DNA of 64,000 bases from Empedobacter stercoris. Its GTDB lineage: Bacteria; Bacteroidota; Bacteroidia; Flavobacteriales; Weeksellaceae. Below the pieces are notes generated by a model that had not been told where the DNA came from, searched no databases, and was given only the letters and a program-made list of their open reading frames with translations. This document shows, one piece after another, positions 8,722 through 17,317 of this stretch (its first letter is position 1; every line of letters begins with the position of its first letter). The DNA is taken from the NCBI RefSeq assembly GCF_025244765.1, contig NZ_CP104209.1, forward strand, positions 2,672,501 to 2,736,500, read 5' to 3'. The position numbers and the translations under genes were made by a program.

Positions 8722-9570
8722 TTAGTTGATAGGCATTAACATATCAGCTACTTCTTTTATTTTATCTTTCATCTTTTTACGGTGAACGATCATATCAACG
8801 AAGCCTTTTTCTAATAAAAATTCAGAAGTTTGGAATCCTTCTGGTAAATCTCTACCAATTGTTTCTTTGATAACACGTGGTCCAGCGAATCCAATTAATG
8901 CGCCTGGCTCAGCCATAATCACGTCACCAATAGATCCGAAAGAAGCTGTAATACCTCCGAAAGATGGATTCGTTAACACTGTAATGTAAGGAATATTGTG
9001 GTCTGCTAATTGAATTAATTTAGCTTCTACTTTTGCTAATTGCATTAACGAAATTGCAGCTTCCATCATACGCGCTCCACCTGATTGTGTAATGATTACA
9101 TACGGTGTTTTGTGTTTGATTGAATAATCAATTGCACGTGCGATTTTTTCTCCCATTACAGAACCTAAAGAACCTCCAATGAATTTGAAATCCATACAAG
9201 AAATAGTAATGTCACGGCCATGAATTTTTCCAGTCGCATTGCGAATAGAATCTGTCATTCCCGTTTTCTTTTTAATTTCTTTTAAACGATCTTTATAAGG
9301 CTTTGTATCTGTCCAATTCAAAGGGTCTTTACTTTCTACTTTTGTGTCTAATTCTGTGAATTTTCCTTCGTCAAATAAGATGTCAAAGTATTCTTGAGAA
9401 CCAATTTGTACGTGATGATCATCCTCTGGACTTACATACGCGTTCGCTTTTAATTCTTCAGTTTCGATAATTTTTCCTGATGGTGTTTTGTACCATAAGC
9501 CTTTCTTAACGTCTTTTTTTGACTCTGTAGGCGTTGTAATATTTTTCTTGCTTCTTATAAACCAAGGCAT
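8722..9570 (-). CDS. accD: Acetyl-CoA carboxylase carboxyltransferase subunit beta
   Basis: 282 residues of crotonase fold. The oxyanion-hole glycine stretches ([34 protein letters not shown]) match AccD. With AccA it transfers carboxyl from carboxybiotin to acetyl-CoA, the first committed step of fatty acid synthesis. The N-terminal zinc ribbon is degenerate: the four usual cysteines correspond here to Thr29, Gly32, Ser47 and Asp50, while neighbouring residues (KxP, DHH) are kept. I recall this loss from other flavobacterial AccD proteins. It follows fbaA by 41 nt on the same strand and is probably cotranscribed. Confidence 0.96.
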   Translation of the reverse strand: MPWFIRSKKNITTPTESKKDVKKGLWYKTPSGKIIETEELKANAYVSPEDDHHVQIGSQEYFDILFDEGKFTELDTKVESKDPLNWTDTKPYKDRLKEIKKKTGMTDSIRNATGKIHGRDITISCMDFKFIGGSLGSVMGEKIARAIDYSIKHKTPYVIITQSGGARMMEAAISLMQLAKVEAKLIQLADHNIPYITVLTNPSFGGITASFGSIGDVIMAEPGALIGFAGPRVIKETIGRDLPEGFQTSEFLLEKGFVDMIVHRKKMKDKIKEVADMLMPIN

Positions 9571-9611
9571 ATTCTCTGTTTTTATTTGAATAGAAAAATC
9601 TCTTTTGAAGA

Positions 9612-10679
9612 TTATCCTAAAGTATTAACATTATTTAAATCGTGGCAAGCTTGGATTAATCTTTCTTTGAAAGAAATTTCTCCTGCTCTTAACCATACAC
9701 GTGGGTCGTAGTATTTTTTATTTGGAGATTCAGCACCATCTGGGTTACCAATTTGTCCTTGTAAATACGCTGCATTTTCGTCAAAATATTTGCGAACACC
9801 TTCCATAAATGCATATTGTAAATCTGTATCAATATTCATTTTAATCACTCCATAGCTAATTGCTTCTCTGATTTCTTCTAAAGTAGAACCAGAACCTCCA
9901 TGGAAAACAAAATTTACAGCGTTTTCTACATTATATTTTTCGTTGATGTATTTCTGAGAGTTATCTAAAATTTTTGGTGTTAAAACAACATTACCAGGTT
10001 TGTAAACTCCGTGTACATTACCAAATGCAGCTGCAATCCAGAAATTATTAGAAACTGATTTTAAATTCTCGTAAACATAAGCTACTTCTTCTGGTTGAGT
10101 ATATAACAAAGAGTTATCAACATTGGAATTGTCAACGCCATCTTCTTCACCTCCTGTGATACCTAATTCCATTTCCAACGTCATTCCGACTTTAGACATT
10201 CGATCTAAGTATCTTTTACACGTTTCTACGTTTTCTTCTAATGGCTCTTCAGATAAGTCTAACATATGAGAACTAAATAAAGTCTTTCCGAATTTATTGA
10301 AATGTTCTTCGTTAGCATCCATAATACCATCAATCCAAGGTAATAATTTTTTTGCACAATGGTCAGTATGTAAAATTACTGTAGCTCCATATGCCTCAGC
10401 TAATGTATGAATATGTTTTGCACCTGCAATAGCTCCTTTAATAGCAGAAAGTTGATTTTCACCTTTTAATCCTTTTCCAGCATTAAAAGCAGCACCTCCG
10501 TTAGAAAATTGAATAATAAGAGGAGAGTTGACTTCTACTGCAGCTTCCATTGCAGCATTAACTGTATCTGAACCAATGACATTACACGCAGGTAAAGCGT
10601 ACTGATTAGCTTTTGCATCATTAATGATGTCTTGAACTAATGAACCGGTTGCAACCCCGGCTGGAAATTTTCTGCTCAT
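9612..10679 (-). CDS. fbaA: Class II fructose-bisphosphate aldolase
   Basis: 355 residues, full length for the long class IIA aldolases. Zinc-binding motifs LHTDHCAKK (about 100-115) and FHGGSGST (about 265) are intact, as is the C-terminal PRVWLRAGE segment. It cleaves fructose-1,6-bisphosphate in glycolysis and runs in reverse in gluconeogenesis, in the cytoplasm. An exact TAnnTTTG element lies 21 nt before the start codon. Pairing with accD is a simple housekeeping arrangement. Confidence 0.97.
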   Translation of the reverse strand: MSRKFPAGVATGSLVQDIINDAKANQYALPACNVIGSDTVNAAMEAAVEVNSPLIIQFSNGGAAFNAGKGLKGENQLSAIKGAIAGAKHIHTLAEAYGATVILHTDHCAKKLLPWIDGIMDANEEHFNKFGKTLFSSHMLDLSEEPLEENVETCKRYLDRMSKVGMTLEMELGITGGEEDGVDNSNVDNSLLYTQPEEVAYVYENLKSVSNNFWIAAAFGNVHGVYKPGNVVLTPKILDNSQKYINEKYNVENAVNFVFHGGSGSTLEEIREAISYGVIKMNIDTDLQYAFMEGVRKYFDENAAYLQGQIGNPDGAESPNKKYYDPRVWLRAGEISFKERLIQACHDLNNVNTLG

Positions 10680-10699
10680 TATGTTAGTATTTTGTGAAA

Positions 10700-10707
10700 C
10701 AAATATA
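10700..10707 (-). promoter_or_regulatory. -7 promoter element of fbaA-accD
   Basis: Minus strand TATATTTG, an exact TAnnTTTG match, 20 nt upstream of the fbaA ATG. It sits in the short gap after tamL. Confidence 0.7.
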
Positions 10708-10716
10708 GATGTTTTT

Positions 10717-13320
10717 TTAGAAAGGATAATTAATTCCGAAGTGTAATCTTGGTTTCAAGATATTAAAATTATCAAATTGCCAACGTTCACCTATTTCGTA
10801 TGAAGGATCATAAATTTTGTAACCTAAATCAAATCTTACAATTGCAAACGTACCAATGTGGTAACGGAAACCTACACCAGACCCAATTCCTAATTCTTTA
10901 TAAAAATCTTTGAACTTGAATAATGTTTCTTGTCGATCTTTATTAACGCCCCAAATATTACCAGCATCAATAAAATATGCACCTTCTAAACTTCCGAAAA
11001 GATGGAAACGATATTCAGCATTGAATAACAATTTCATACTCTCAAATTCTAAACTCTGATTTTTTGAATTGATACGAGGTTTACTTCCAGGACCTAATGT
11101 CAATGGAGCCCAACCACGCACATCATTTGCACCTCCTGCCGAATAACTTCTTACAAATGGCGCTGTGTCTGAATTTCCGTAAGGTTGAATAATACCAAAT
11201 AAAAATCGACCAGCTATGCTTGAATTCGAATTCATTTTAAATTTTCGACGAACATCAATGTCCAATTTTACGAATTGAGAATAAGGAATGCCAAAAATTA
11301 ATCCTGCTTGATTTCCATCTCGATCAGGTTCAGCTTTATTAAAACCAAAGGCTTTGTCCAAACCTCGTAAAACATTTCCAGCTAACTCAATTCTAGCTTG
11401 TATAAACCACGGATTACTTTTTGGACGAAAGGCATTTTCTTGATTGTATGTAAATTGATATATAAATGAATTAATCAATATATTTTGAGAAATGTTTGCT
11501 TTTCTGTATAACATGTTTTCAAAATCAACATATAATCTTGCATCTTCTCCTGTTAACGAGTTCTGAAATCCTTTGTCTGCCTCAATAGCGTCTGTTAATT
11601 CATCATCTGTTACATAAATTGGTGCATCTGGATTGTATTCGTAATAGAGTTTTTTTACTTCTTCTTTTGTTGTATTATCTCTAGTAAAAACTTCGTAATA
11701 GCGATCTTTTTTACGATTATTGATAAATTCAGTGTTGAAAATAGAGACTTTGTGTTGAAATTCTGAACTCGAAATATCCATATCAAAACCAAAGCCATAA
11801 GTCGTTTTATCTAAACCTACATTTTTCTGCGTACTTGCATTCATTCTGATTGCCGATTCAGCAGAGAAACGTTTAGGTAAAATATTATCAAGATTAATAG
11901 GTGTTAACAAATAAGGAAACTTCAATTTGGTTTCAATTCCAACTTCGTAAGCATTCAAGAAAGCTTTATTCATCGAGAAATCTTTGTTAACCGAACCCAA
12001 TGTTCCTTTTAACGTTGTTTCTAAATTTTCTCCTCCACCAAATAAATTCCTCGAAGTTAAGGTCATCCCGGGAGAAATTGCAAAATTCATATAACGAGAA
12101 GCGTAACTTTCGACAAATAAATTCAAATCGTATTTCTTTTTAGGCGTAAAAAAAACATCAACATTCAAAATCGAATCTTGTTTGGTTATTCTAAATCCAT
12201 GTAAGTTGATATTTTCTTTTTTGAAAATATTTCGTTTTGTTTGAATTTCTTGTCGTTGGCGATACAATTGATTTGGTCGAATTACAAATGCATCTGTAAA
12301 ATATCGAGGACGATATTCTGGTTCTTTTGTATAAAAAACGTTGTAATCTTTGTATTCTTTTTTGATTAATGAACTTTCGTCATCAACTATATTGCGCGAA
12401 TCGGCATAGATATTGACCTTCCCAAAACGATATTGCGTAAAAGGAGTAATACTATCAATTTTCAACGAATCTTGACTAAGTTTATCAATAAACATCGTGA
12501 CATCAAGGCGCTTATTGCTTTTTAATGTATCCGCTTCAAAGTATAAATCTTCTCCCGTGTCATTAAAATCATAGTAACCTCTGTTCTTTAATAAATCAAC
12601 AATACGATCACGTTCTTCTTCAAATTTATCAAAGTTGTATTGATCTCCAGCATGTAACACAGTTTGTTTTCCCAAAGGAGAATTCAAGTATTCTTCAATT
12701 TTAACATCGGAAATTTTTTGAGTAAACGTTTCGATATAAGATGGTTCACCTAATTTAATATCATAAATGGTTTCTGCTTTTTTCGAAACCGAATCTTTGT
12801 CATAAGAAACAGCTACTTTCGAATCGAAATAACCTTTGTCATGAAATAATCGATTTAAGTTCTTTGCCGAAAATTCTGACTGTTCTTCGTCTAATAAAAT
12901 TGGTGCTTCACCTTGGCTAAAATAAAGACGTTCTTTCCACAAACTTTGTCCAACATATTGGTTCAGATTATTTTTTGTTAACAAACTATCCAATAACTTT
13001 TGGTTACGGAAAGGGGCGTCTACACGATAATATTCCTGAAATGTCTCATCAAACTTTGCAGGCGACCAATTGTACACCCATTGCCAAAGAGGAAAAAATC
13101 CTAAGAACTTTCCAGCAGGCTTTTGTTTTACATAATCACTTAAATCTTTGTTGATTATCGCCTTTTTCTTCTTTATATCAGGATCCTCTTTATCGTATTC
13201 AAATTTGTTTTTTACAAACAAATATTCTCCTTCAGGAACTTTTTTAGTTGTACTACAGCTATAAAAAAGTAATCCCAAACAAGAGATAAGTGCTATATTT
13301 GTTGTAATTTTTTTTTGCAT
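10717..13320 (-). CDS. tamL: TamL: lipidated TamA/BamA-family outer-membrane assembly protein
   Basis: The start chosen is the ATG at 13320 (MQKKITTN), giving 867 residues. Longer upstream readings run into trmH and lack a signal peptide. The start yields a lipoprotein signal with lipobox LFYSC and Cys near residue 23. POTRA-like domains fill about 100-420; a 16-strand Omp85 barrel follows with conserved GGANDVRGW and a terminal Phe (GINYPF). Lipidated TamA homologues are typical of Bacteroidota, where they work with TamB in moving proteins or lipids to the outer membrane. The gene is divergent from a TrmH methyltransferase with only 4 nt between start codons. Confidence 0.9.
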   Translation of the reverse strand: MQKKITTNIALISCLGLLFYSCSTTKKVPEGEYLFVKNKFEYDKEDPDIKKKKAIINKDLSDYVKQKPAGKFLGFFPLWQWVYNWSPAKFDETFQEYYRVDAPFRNQKLLDSLLTKNNLNQYVGQSLWKERLYFSQGEAPILLDEEQSEFSAKNLNRLFHDKGYFDSKVAVSYDKDSVSKKAETIYDIKLGEPSYIETFTQKISDVKIEEYLNSPLGKQTVLHAGDQYNFDKFEEERDRIVDLLKNRGYYDFNDTGEDLYFEADTLKSNKRLDVTMFIDKLSQDSLKIDSITPFTQYRFGKVNIYADSRNIVDDESSLIKKEYKDYNVFYTKEPEYRPRYFTDAFVIRPNQLYRQRQEIQTKRNIFKKENINLHGFRITKQDSILNVDVFFTPKKKYDLNLFVESYASRYMNFAISPGMTLTSRNLFGGGENLETTLKGTLGSVNKDFSMNKAFLNAYEVGIETKLKFPYLLTPINLDNILPKRFSAESAIRMNASTQKNVGLDKTTYGFGFDMDISSSEFQHKVSIFNTEFINNRKKDRYYEVFTRDNTTKEEVKKLYYEYNPDAPIYVTDDELTDAIEADKGFQNSLTGEDARLYVDFENMLYRKANISQNILINSFIYQFTYNQENAFRPKSNPWFIQARIELAGNVLRGLDKAFGFNKAEPDRDGNQAGLIFGIPYSQFVKLDIDVRRKFKMNSNSSIAGRFLFGIIQPYGNSDTAPFVRSYSAGGANDVRGWAPLTLGPGSKPRINSKNQSLEFESMKLLFNAEYRFHLFGSLEGAYFIDAGNIWGVNKDRQETLFKFKDFYKELGIGSGVGFRYHIGTFAIVRFDLGYKIYDPSYEIGERWQFDNFNILKPRLHFGINYPF
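13294..13301 (+). promoter_or_regulatory. -7 promoter element of trmH-like gene, inside tamL
   Basis: Plus strand TATATTTG, 23 nt before the methyltransferase ATG and inside the tamL signal-peptide codons. No TTG is seen at the expected -33 distance. Confidence 0.6.
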
Positions 13321-13324
13321 AAAT

Positions 13325-14068
13325 ATGTTATCAAATAACGTTATTAAGATAATAACATCTCTCGGTTCTAAAAAATATAGACAAAAATATAATTTGTTTG
13401 TCGTAGAAGGTGTTAAAAATATTGGGGAAGTTATAAAAAGTTCTATAAATATTAAAGAATTATTTATAATTGAAGACTTTTGGCCCGAAGCAACACACAT
13501 CAAAAAGACATTTATAGAAGAAAAAGAGTTGAAAAAGATCAGTTTCTTAACAACTCCTAATGTTGGTCTTGCACTTTGTCAATTACCAAATTATGATGAA
13601 AATATCCAATTAAAAGGTTTGTCGATTGCGTTGGATGATATTCGAGATCCAGGAAATTTAGGCACAATTATCCGTTTGGCTGATTGGTTTGGTGTAGAGG
13701 ATATTCTTTGTTCCAAAGAATCAGTTGATATGTACAACCCAAAAGTTGTGATGTCGACAATGGGATCTTTTACACGAGTGAAGGTGCATTATATTGATTT
13801 AGAAAAATATTTATCCCAATATAAAGGAAACATTTTCGGAACTTTTATGGAAGGAGAGTCTATATACGAGCAGATACTTCCACAAGAAGGTATCTTGGTA
13901 ATGGGGAACGAAGCAAATGGTATCTCAAAAGAAATTGAGGCGTTGACGACAAATAAACTAAGCATTCCGTTTTTTGGGACAAATGGTTCTACAGAAAGTC
14001 TAAACGTTGCCGTTGCAACAAGTGTCATCTTAGGCGAGTTTAAGTCTCAACTTTCGCACAAATCATAA
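13325..14068 (+). CDS. TrmH/SpoU-family RNA 2'-O-methyltransferase
   Basis: 247 residues with the N-terminal substrate-binding domain (KYRQKYNLFVVEG at about 16-28) and the knotted SPOUT catalytic domain. The three SpoU motifs are visible: RDPGNLGTIIR (about 115-125), a central MGNEANGIS and ESLNVAVATSVIL at the C-terminus. It methylates a ribose 2'-OH using SAM. Close relatives act on 23S rRNA (RlmB) or tRNA, and I cannot say which from sequence. The start fits the family and lies 4 nt from the divergent tamL start. Confidence 0.93.
   Translation: MLSNNVIKIITSLGSKKYRQKYNLFVVEGVKNIGEVIKSSINIKELFIIEDFWPEATHIKKTFIEEKELKKISFLTTPNVGLALCQLPNYDENIQLKGLSIALDDIRDPGNLGTIIRLADWFGVEDILCSKESVDMYNPKVVMSTMGSFTRVKVHYIDLEKYLSQYKGNIFGTFMEGESIYEQILPQEGILVMGNEANGISKEIEALTTNKLSIPFFGTNGSTESLNVAVATSVILGEFKSQLSHKS
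13382..13389 (-). promoter_or_regulatory. Candidate -7 element of tamL, inside trmH-like gene
   Basis: Minus strand TATTTTTG fits TAnnTTTG and lies 61 nt upstream of the tamL ATG, within the divergent gene. Support is motif match only. Confidence 0.45.
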
Positions 14069-14156
14069 AAAAAACTTAATGTTTGCAAACGGGTTATTAT
14101 TCCACAAATAAATATATACTTTAGTGCGAACAAACAAATAGATTAAGAAAAAACAC

Positions 14157-15365
14157 ATGAAATATGTAGCGGTTGTTCTTGCTTCTGCCATGCTTTTTAT
14201 GGGAAGTTGTAGCAAGAAAAACGAACAAAAAGAAGAACTTAGAAAGAAGGATCCGCATGCTTTGCGCTTTGATTCGTTGGATTGGAAGGCAGATTTCAAG
14301 CCAATGCACTACACACAAGCAGAGATTAATGATTACCGAAACAAAGTAAATACCTATTATCAAGACTTTTGGGTCAATGGAAATGTAAGTGGAGGTTTGC
14401 TGATTGTTAAGAATGGTCAAGTACTTTTAGAGAAATATCAAGGGATGGCAGACCAAAGAAATCAGCGTCCTATCACTCCCGAAACCCCTATTCATATTGC
14501 ATCTATCTCGAAGGTTTTTACATCTGTTGCTATTCTAAAGTTGGTAGAGAAAGGTAAAATTACATTAGATCAAAAGGTAAATACACTGTTAAATAATTTT
14601 CCTTACGAGGACATCACAGTTCGTCATTTGCTAAATCACCGCAGTGGTTTACCAAATTATGCCAACGTTTTGTGGAATGGTAAGAAGGTGATGATGGATC
14701 GCGAGAAGCCAATTTCTAATCAAGATGTGTTAGATATCTTCACCGAACACGATGTTAAACAAATTCGTTCAGCAGATAAAGGTTTTTATTACTCAAACAC
14801 CAATTATGCTTTTCTTGCTTTAATCATCGAAAAGATAATGAAAATGCCTTACCCTAAGGCGATGAAATACATGGTTTTTGACCCGCTTGAGATGAAAAAC
14901 ACCTTTGTTTTTGAGTATGATCGCGATAAAGATACAGTAGCTCGTTCGTACAAATACAATGGTTATGAGTGGGCTTGGGACGATTTTGACCGTACTTATG
15001 GCGACAAAAACATCTATTCTACACCAAGAGATCTGTACAAATTAGACATTGCCATGTATTCGAACAATTTTTTACCAAAGAAAATCAAGAAAGAAGCTTT
15101 CAAAGGATATAGTTACGAGCAAAAAGGTTATAAGAATTATGGACTTGGAATACGTTTGTTAGAATACGAAGATGGTAAAAAATTGTTGTATCACAATGGT
15201 TGGTGGCACGGGAACAATACTGTTTTTGTACACGATGTTAACAATCAATTCACGATAATAGCTTTAGGAAATAAGCAGAACAAAAATATATATAGTGCCT
15301 TTAGATTAGTAGGGCTTACCGATACTTATCCTATAAAAGCACCCATAAAAGATTCGATGAAATAA
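14157..15365 (+). CDS. Lipoprotein serine hydrolase, class C beta-lactamase fold
   Basis: 402 residues with a lipoprotein signal (MLFMGSC, Cys18). The catalytic domain shows SISK (Ser116, Lys119) as the SxxK motif, YSN near residue 205 as the YxN motif and HNG near 343 in place of KTG. This is the pattern of beta-lactamase-related hydrolases and DD-peptidase/esterase relatives rather than true AmpC enzymes. The substrate is unknown: peptidoglycan peptides or an ester are both possible. A strong terminator follows; it appears to be a single-gene unit. Confidence 0.88.
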   Translation: MKYVAVVLASAMLFMGSCSKKNEQKEELRKKDPHALRFDSLDWKADFKPMHYTQAEINDYRNKVNTYYQDFWVNGNVSGGLLIVKNGQVLLEKYQGMADQRNQRPITPETPIHIASISKVFTSVAILKLVEKGKITLDQKVNTLLNNFPYEDITVRHLLNHRSGLPNYANVLWNGKKVMMDREKPISNQDVLDIFTEHDVKQIRSADKGFYYSNTNYAFLALIIEKIMKMPYPKAMKYMVFDPLEMKNTFVFEYDRDKDTVARSYKYNGYEWAWDDFDRTYGDKNIYSTPRDLYKLDIAMYSNNFLPKKIKKEAFKGYSYEQKGYKNYGLGIRLLEYEDGKKLLYHNGWWHGNNTVFVHDVNNQFTIIALGNKQNKNIYSAFRLVGLTDTYPIKAPIKDSMK

Positions 15366-15430
15366 GACGAACAAAGAAGTATAAGGCTGCATATTGTGCA
15401 CAATCTTCATTAAATTTTATCATAAAAAGT

Positions 15431-15462
15431 AAAAGCTTTCATTCATTTGAAAGCTTTTTTTA
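15431..15462 (+). terminator. Terminator after serine hydrolase gene
   Basis: Stem AAGCTTTCA/TGAAAGCTT with a 6-nt loop followed by a run of T. It lies 66 nt after the stop. Upstream of it, 15393-15404 is a perfect 12-bp palindrome. Confidence 0.8.
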
Positions 15463-15570
15463 ATGCTCTTTTTTCGTATGATACTGATAATCAACAAATT
15501 TATTTTGTGAATTAAATATAAAGTATTAATTTAGAGTTAATTAACTATTAACCTGAAAATACTTTTAATT

Positions 15571-15957
15571 ATGGCAATAAAATACAACGTTATTCAAAAA
15601 GCTTATCCAGGAGATCCTACTGGTCCTAAAAAGTTTTATGCAAATTCTATTGCAGATGGTGAAATCTCTCTTCGTAGATTAAGTAAAGAAATCGCTCAAA
15701 CTTCTTCCGTTAGTGAAAGTGATGTCTATGCATCGTTGATTGATTTAGCAAAAATGTTAGCTAAACATTTGGCAGATGGTAAAATTGTTCGCTTAGGAGA
15801 TTTTGGATCTTTTCAGATAAGTATAAGTAGCGAAGGTGCAGATTCAATTTCAAAAGTAACTTCTGCTTCTATTAAAAATTCTAAAATACTTTTTAGACCT
15901 GGCATTGATCTTCGAGAGACTTTAGCGACTTTAAAGTATGAAAAAAAGAAAAGTTAA
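15571..15957 (+). CDS. HU-family DNA-binding protein, Bacteroidota long variant
   Basis: 128 residues. An IHF/HU-like core (about 35-110) contains the LxxGKIVRLGDFGSF element, with a lineage-specific N-terminal lead (MAIKYNVIQKAYPGDP) and a lysine-rich end. Such HU-like proteins are common in Bacteroidota, often in several copies near accessory DNA, and bind and bend DNA. No clean TAnnTTTG promoter was found. A hairpin-forming 22-bp repeat array begins 35 nt after the stop and may terminate the transcript. Confidence 0.9.
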   Translation: MAIKYNVIQKAYPGDPTGPKKFYANSIADGEISLRRLSKEIAQTSSVSESDVYASLIDLAKMLAKHLADGKIVRLGDFGSFQISISSEGADSISKVTSASIKNSKILFRPGIDLRETLATLKYEKKKS

Positions 15958-15992
15958 TGTAATTTTTTTAACTTCTAATTGAGGCCAATAAA

Positions 15993-16076
15993 AAAACGTC
16001 AGTAGGTTTTGAGTAAAACCTACTGACGTTTTGAGTAAAACCTACTGACGTTTTGATTAAAACCTAACTACGTTTT
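15993..16076. repeat. 22-bp tandem repeat array with perfect 18-bp hairpin
   Basis: Left arm 15993-16010 pairs perfectly with 16015-16032 around a GAGT loop. The right arm plus loop is then repeated exactly (16033-16054) and once more with four changes (16055-16076), all at a 22-bp period. The array lies between the convergent HU and permease genes. It shares its period and AAAACCT core with the array at 47781-47865. Confidence 0.9.
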
Positions 16077-16204
16077 ATTATGAATGTTATATTGAACTAT
16101 TTATTACTTTATATTAAGTCAATAATAATGACATAATCTTATTAAAAATTAAACCTATGTTTTTGTGTAGTTAACTATAAAAAGTTTAAAGTTTAATTTG
16201 CTTC

Positions 16205-17317
16205 TTACTGTTTAATATCCATGATATCTCGCAAAACATTTCCGAAGATATTAAATCCAAGAACCAATAACATGATGGCTAAACCTGGTAGGATTGCCAA
16301 ATGTTGTTTCCCAAGAATGATATGGTTGTAATGTTCTTTGATGATATTTCCCCAAGACGGAGTAGGAGGTTGTGCGCCAATTCCAAGGAAACTAAGCCCA
16401 CTTTCTACTAAAATTGCCGAAGCAAAATTGGCTGCCGATATCACAATAATAGGAGCAACCACGTTGGGTAATATTTGATTGAAGATGATTCTTGCATCCG
16501 AAAAACCTAAGGCTTTTGCTGCTTCTACAAATTCTTTTTCTCTGTACGATAAGAATTGTCCACGTACAACACGGGCAACTTCTACCCACATCGTTAGACC
16601 AACGGCAATAAATATCTGCCAAAATCCTTTTCCAATAGCCAAAGTAATGGCAATAACCAATAGTAATGTTGGGATAGACCACACTACGTTTATCAGCCAC
16701 ATAATCATGTTATCGACTGTTCCCTTGTAATATCCTGCGATAGCGCCCAGGGAAACTCCTACAAGTAATGAGATGAATACTGCGATAAACCCGATAAGAA
16801 ATGAAATTCTTGTCCCGATGATTAACCTCGAATAAAAGTCTCTTCCATACGAATCTGTACCAAGAAGATAGGTTTTTGTATAGATATATTGTTTCTCTAT
16901 ATCTTTTGTTTTGATGTTATGCTTTGTCCAATTTGATGCATCTATGGTAATAGGTTCGCCACTAAGTCCGTTTCCTAAATAAGGAACATAGGTAATATTT
17001 TGTCCATTGATCTTGTAAGATGAGATACTTATTTGTTCCGAATCGATCTCTTTCCCAAATATATAATCAGTAAAACTTGTTTCTCCTGTATAATTAGGTA
17101 ATGGAATTTCGATTGTTTTTTGCTGATAACCTATAGGTGCATATGCAATGGTTAGGTCTTGTCTGTTTGCATTTTCTGTTTTGTCTGTCGCAAAGATATA
17201 GGCAAAAATAGAGATAATTGCAGCCAATACTATTACACCAAAAGAAAGAACACCAAGGGTGTTCTTTCTTAATTTATTGAATACTATTTGTGAAAATGAA
17301 CCGTTTTCTTGCTCCAT
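16205..17317 (-). CDS. ABC transporter permease, DppC/OppC family
   Basis: 370 residues with one N-terminal helix (about 20-42), a periplasmic stretch, then five membrane helices. The permease EAA loop reads EAAKALGFSDARIIFNQILP (about 260-280), the site that contacts the ATPase. The family imports peptides, nickel or similar solutes together with a DppB partner, two ATPases and a binding protein. None of those partners is nearby, so they must be elsewhere. The start overlaps the prc stop in TAATG, indicating translational coupling to the protease gene. Confidence 0.92.
   Translation of the reverse strand: MEQENGSFSQIVFNKLRKNTLGVLSFGVIVLAAIISIFAYIFATDKTENANRQDLTIAYAPIGYQQKTIEIPLPNYTGETSFTDYIFGKEIDSEQISISSYKINGQNITYVPYLGNGLSGEPITIDASNWTKHNIKTKDIEKQYIYTKTYLLGTDSYGRDFYSRLIIGTRISFLIGFIAVFISLLVGVSLGAIAGYYKGTVDNMIMWLINVVWSIPTLLLVIAITLAIGKGFWQIFIAVGLTMWVEVARVVRGQFLSYREKEFVEAAKALGFSDARIIFNQILPNVVAPIIVISAANFASAILVESGLSFLGIGAQPPTPSWGNIIKEHYNHIILGKQHLAILPGLAIMLLVLGFNIFGNVLRDIMDIKQ

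Noticed and set aside
13321-13503. N-terminal extension of tamL by 61 codons
   Set aside because: It runs over the divergent methyltransferase and hides a clear lipoprotein signal starting at 13320.
15993-16076. Possible CRISPR array at the 22-bp repeats (also 47781-47865)
   Set aside because: Units abut with no spacers between them, and no cas genes are present; these are tandem repeats.
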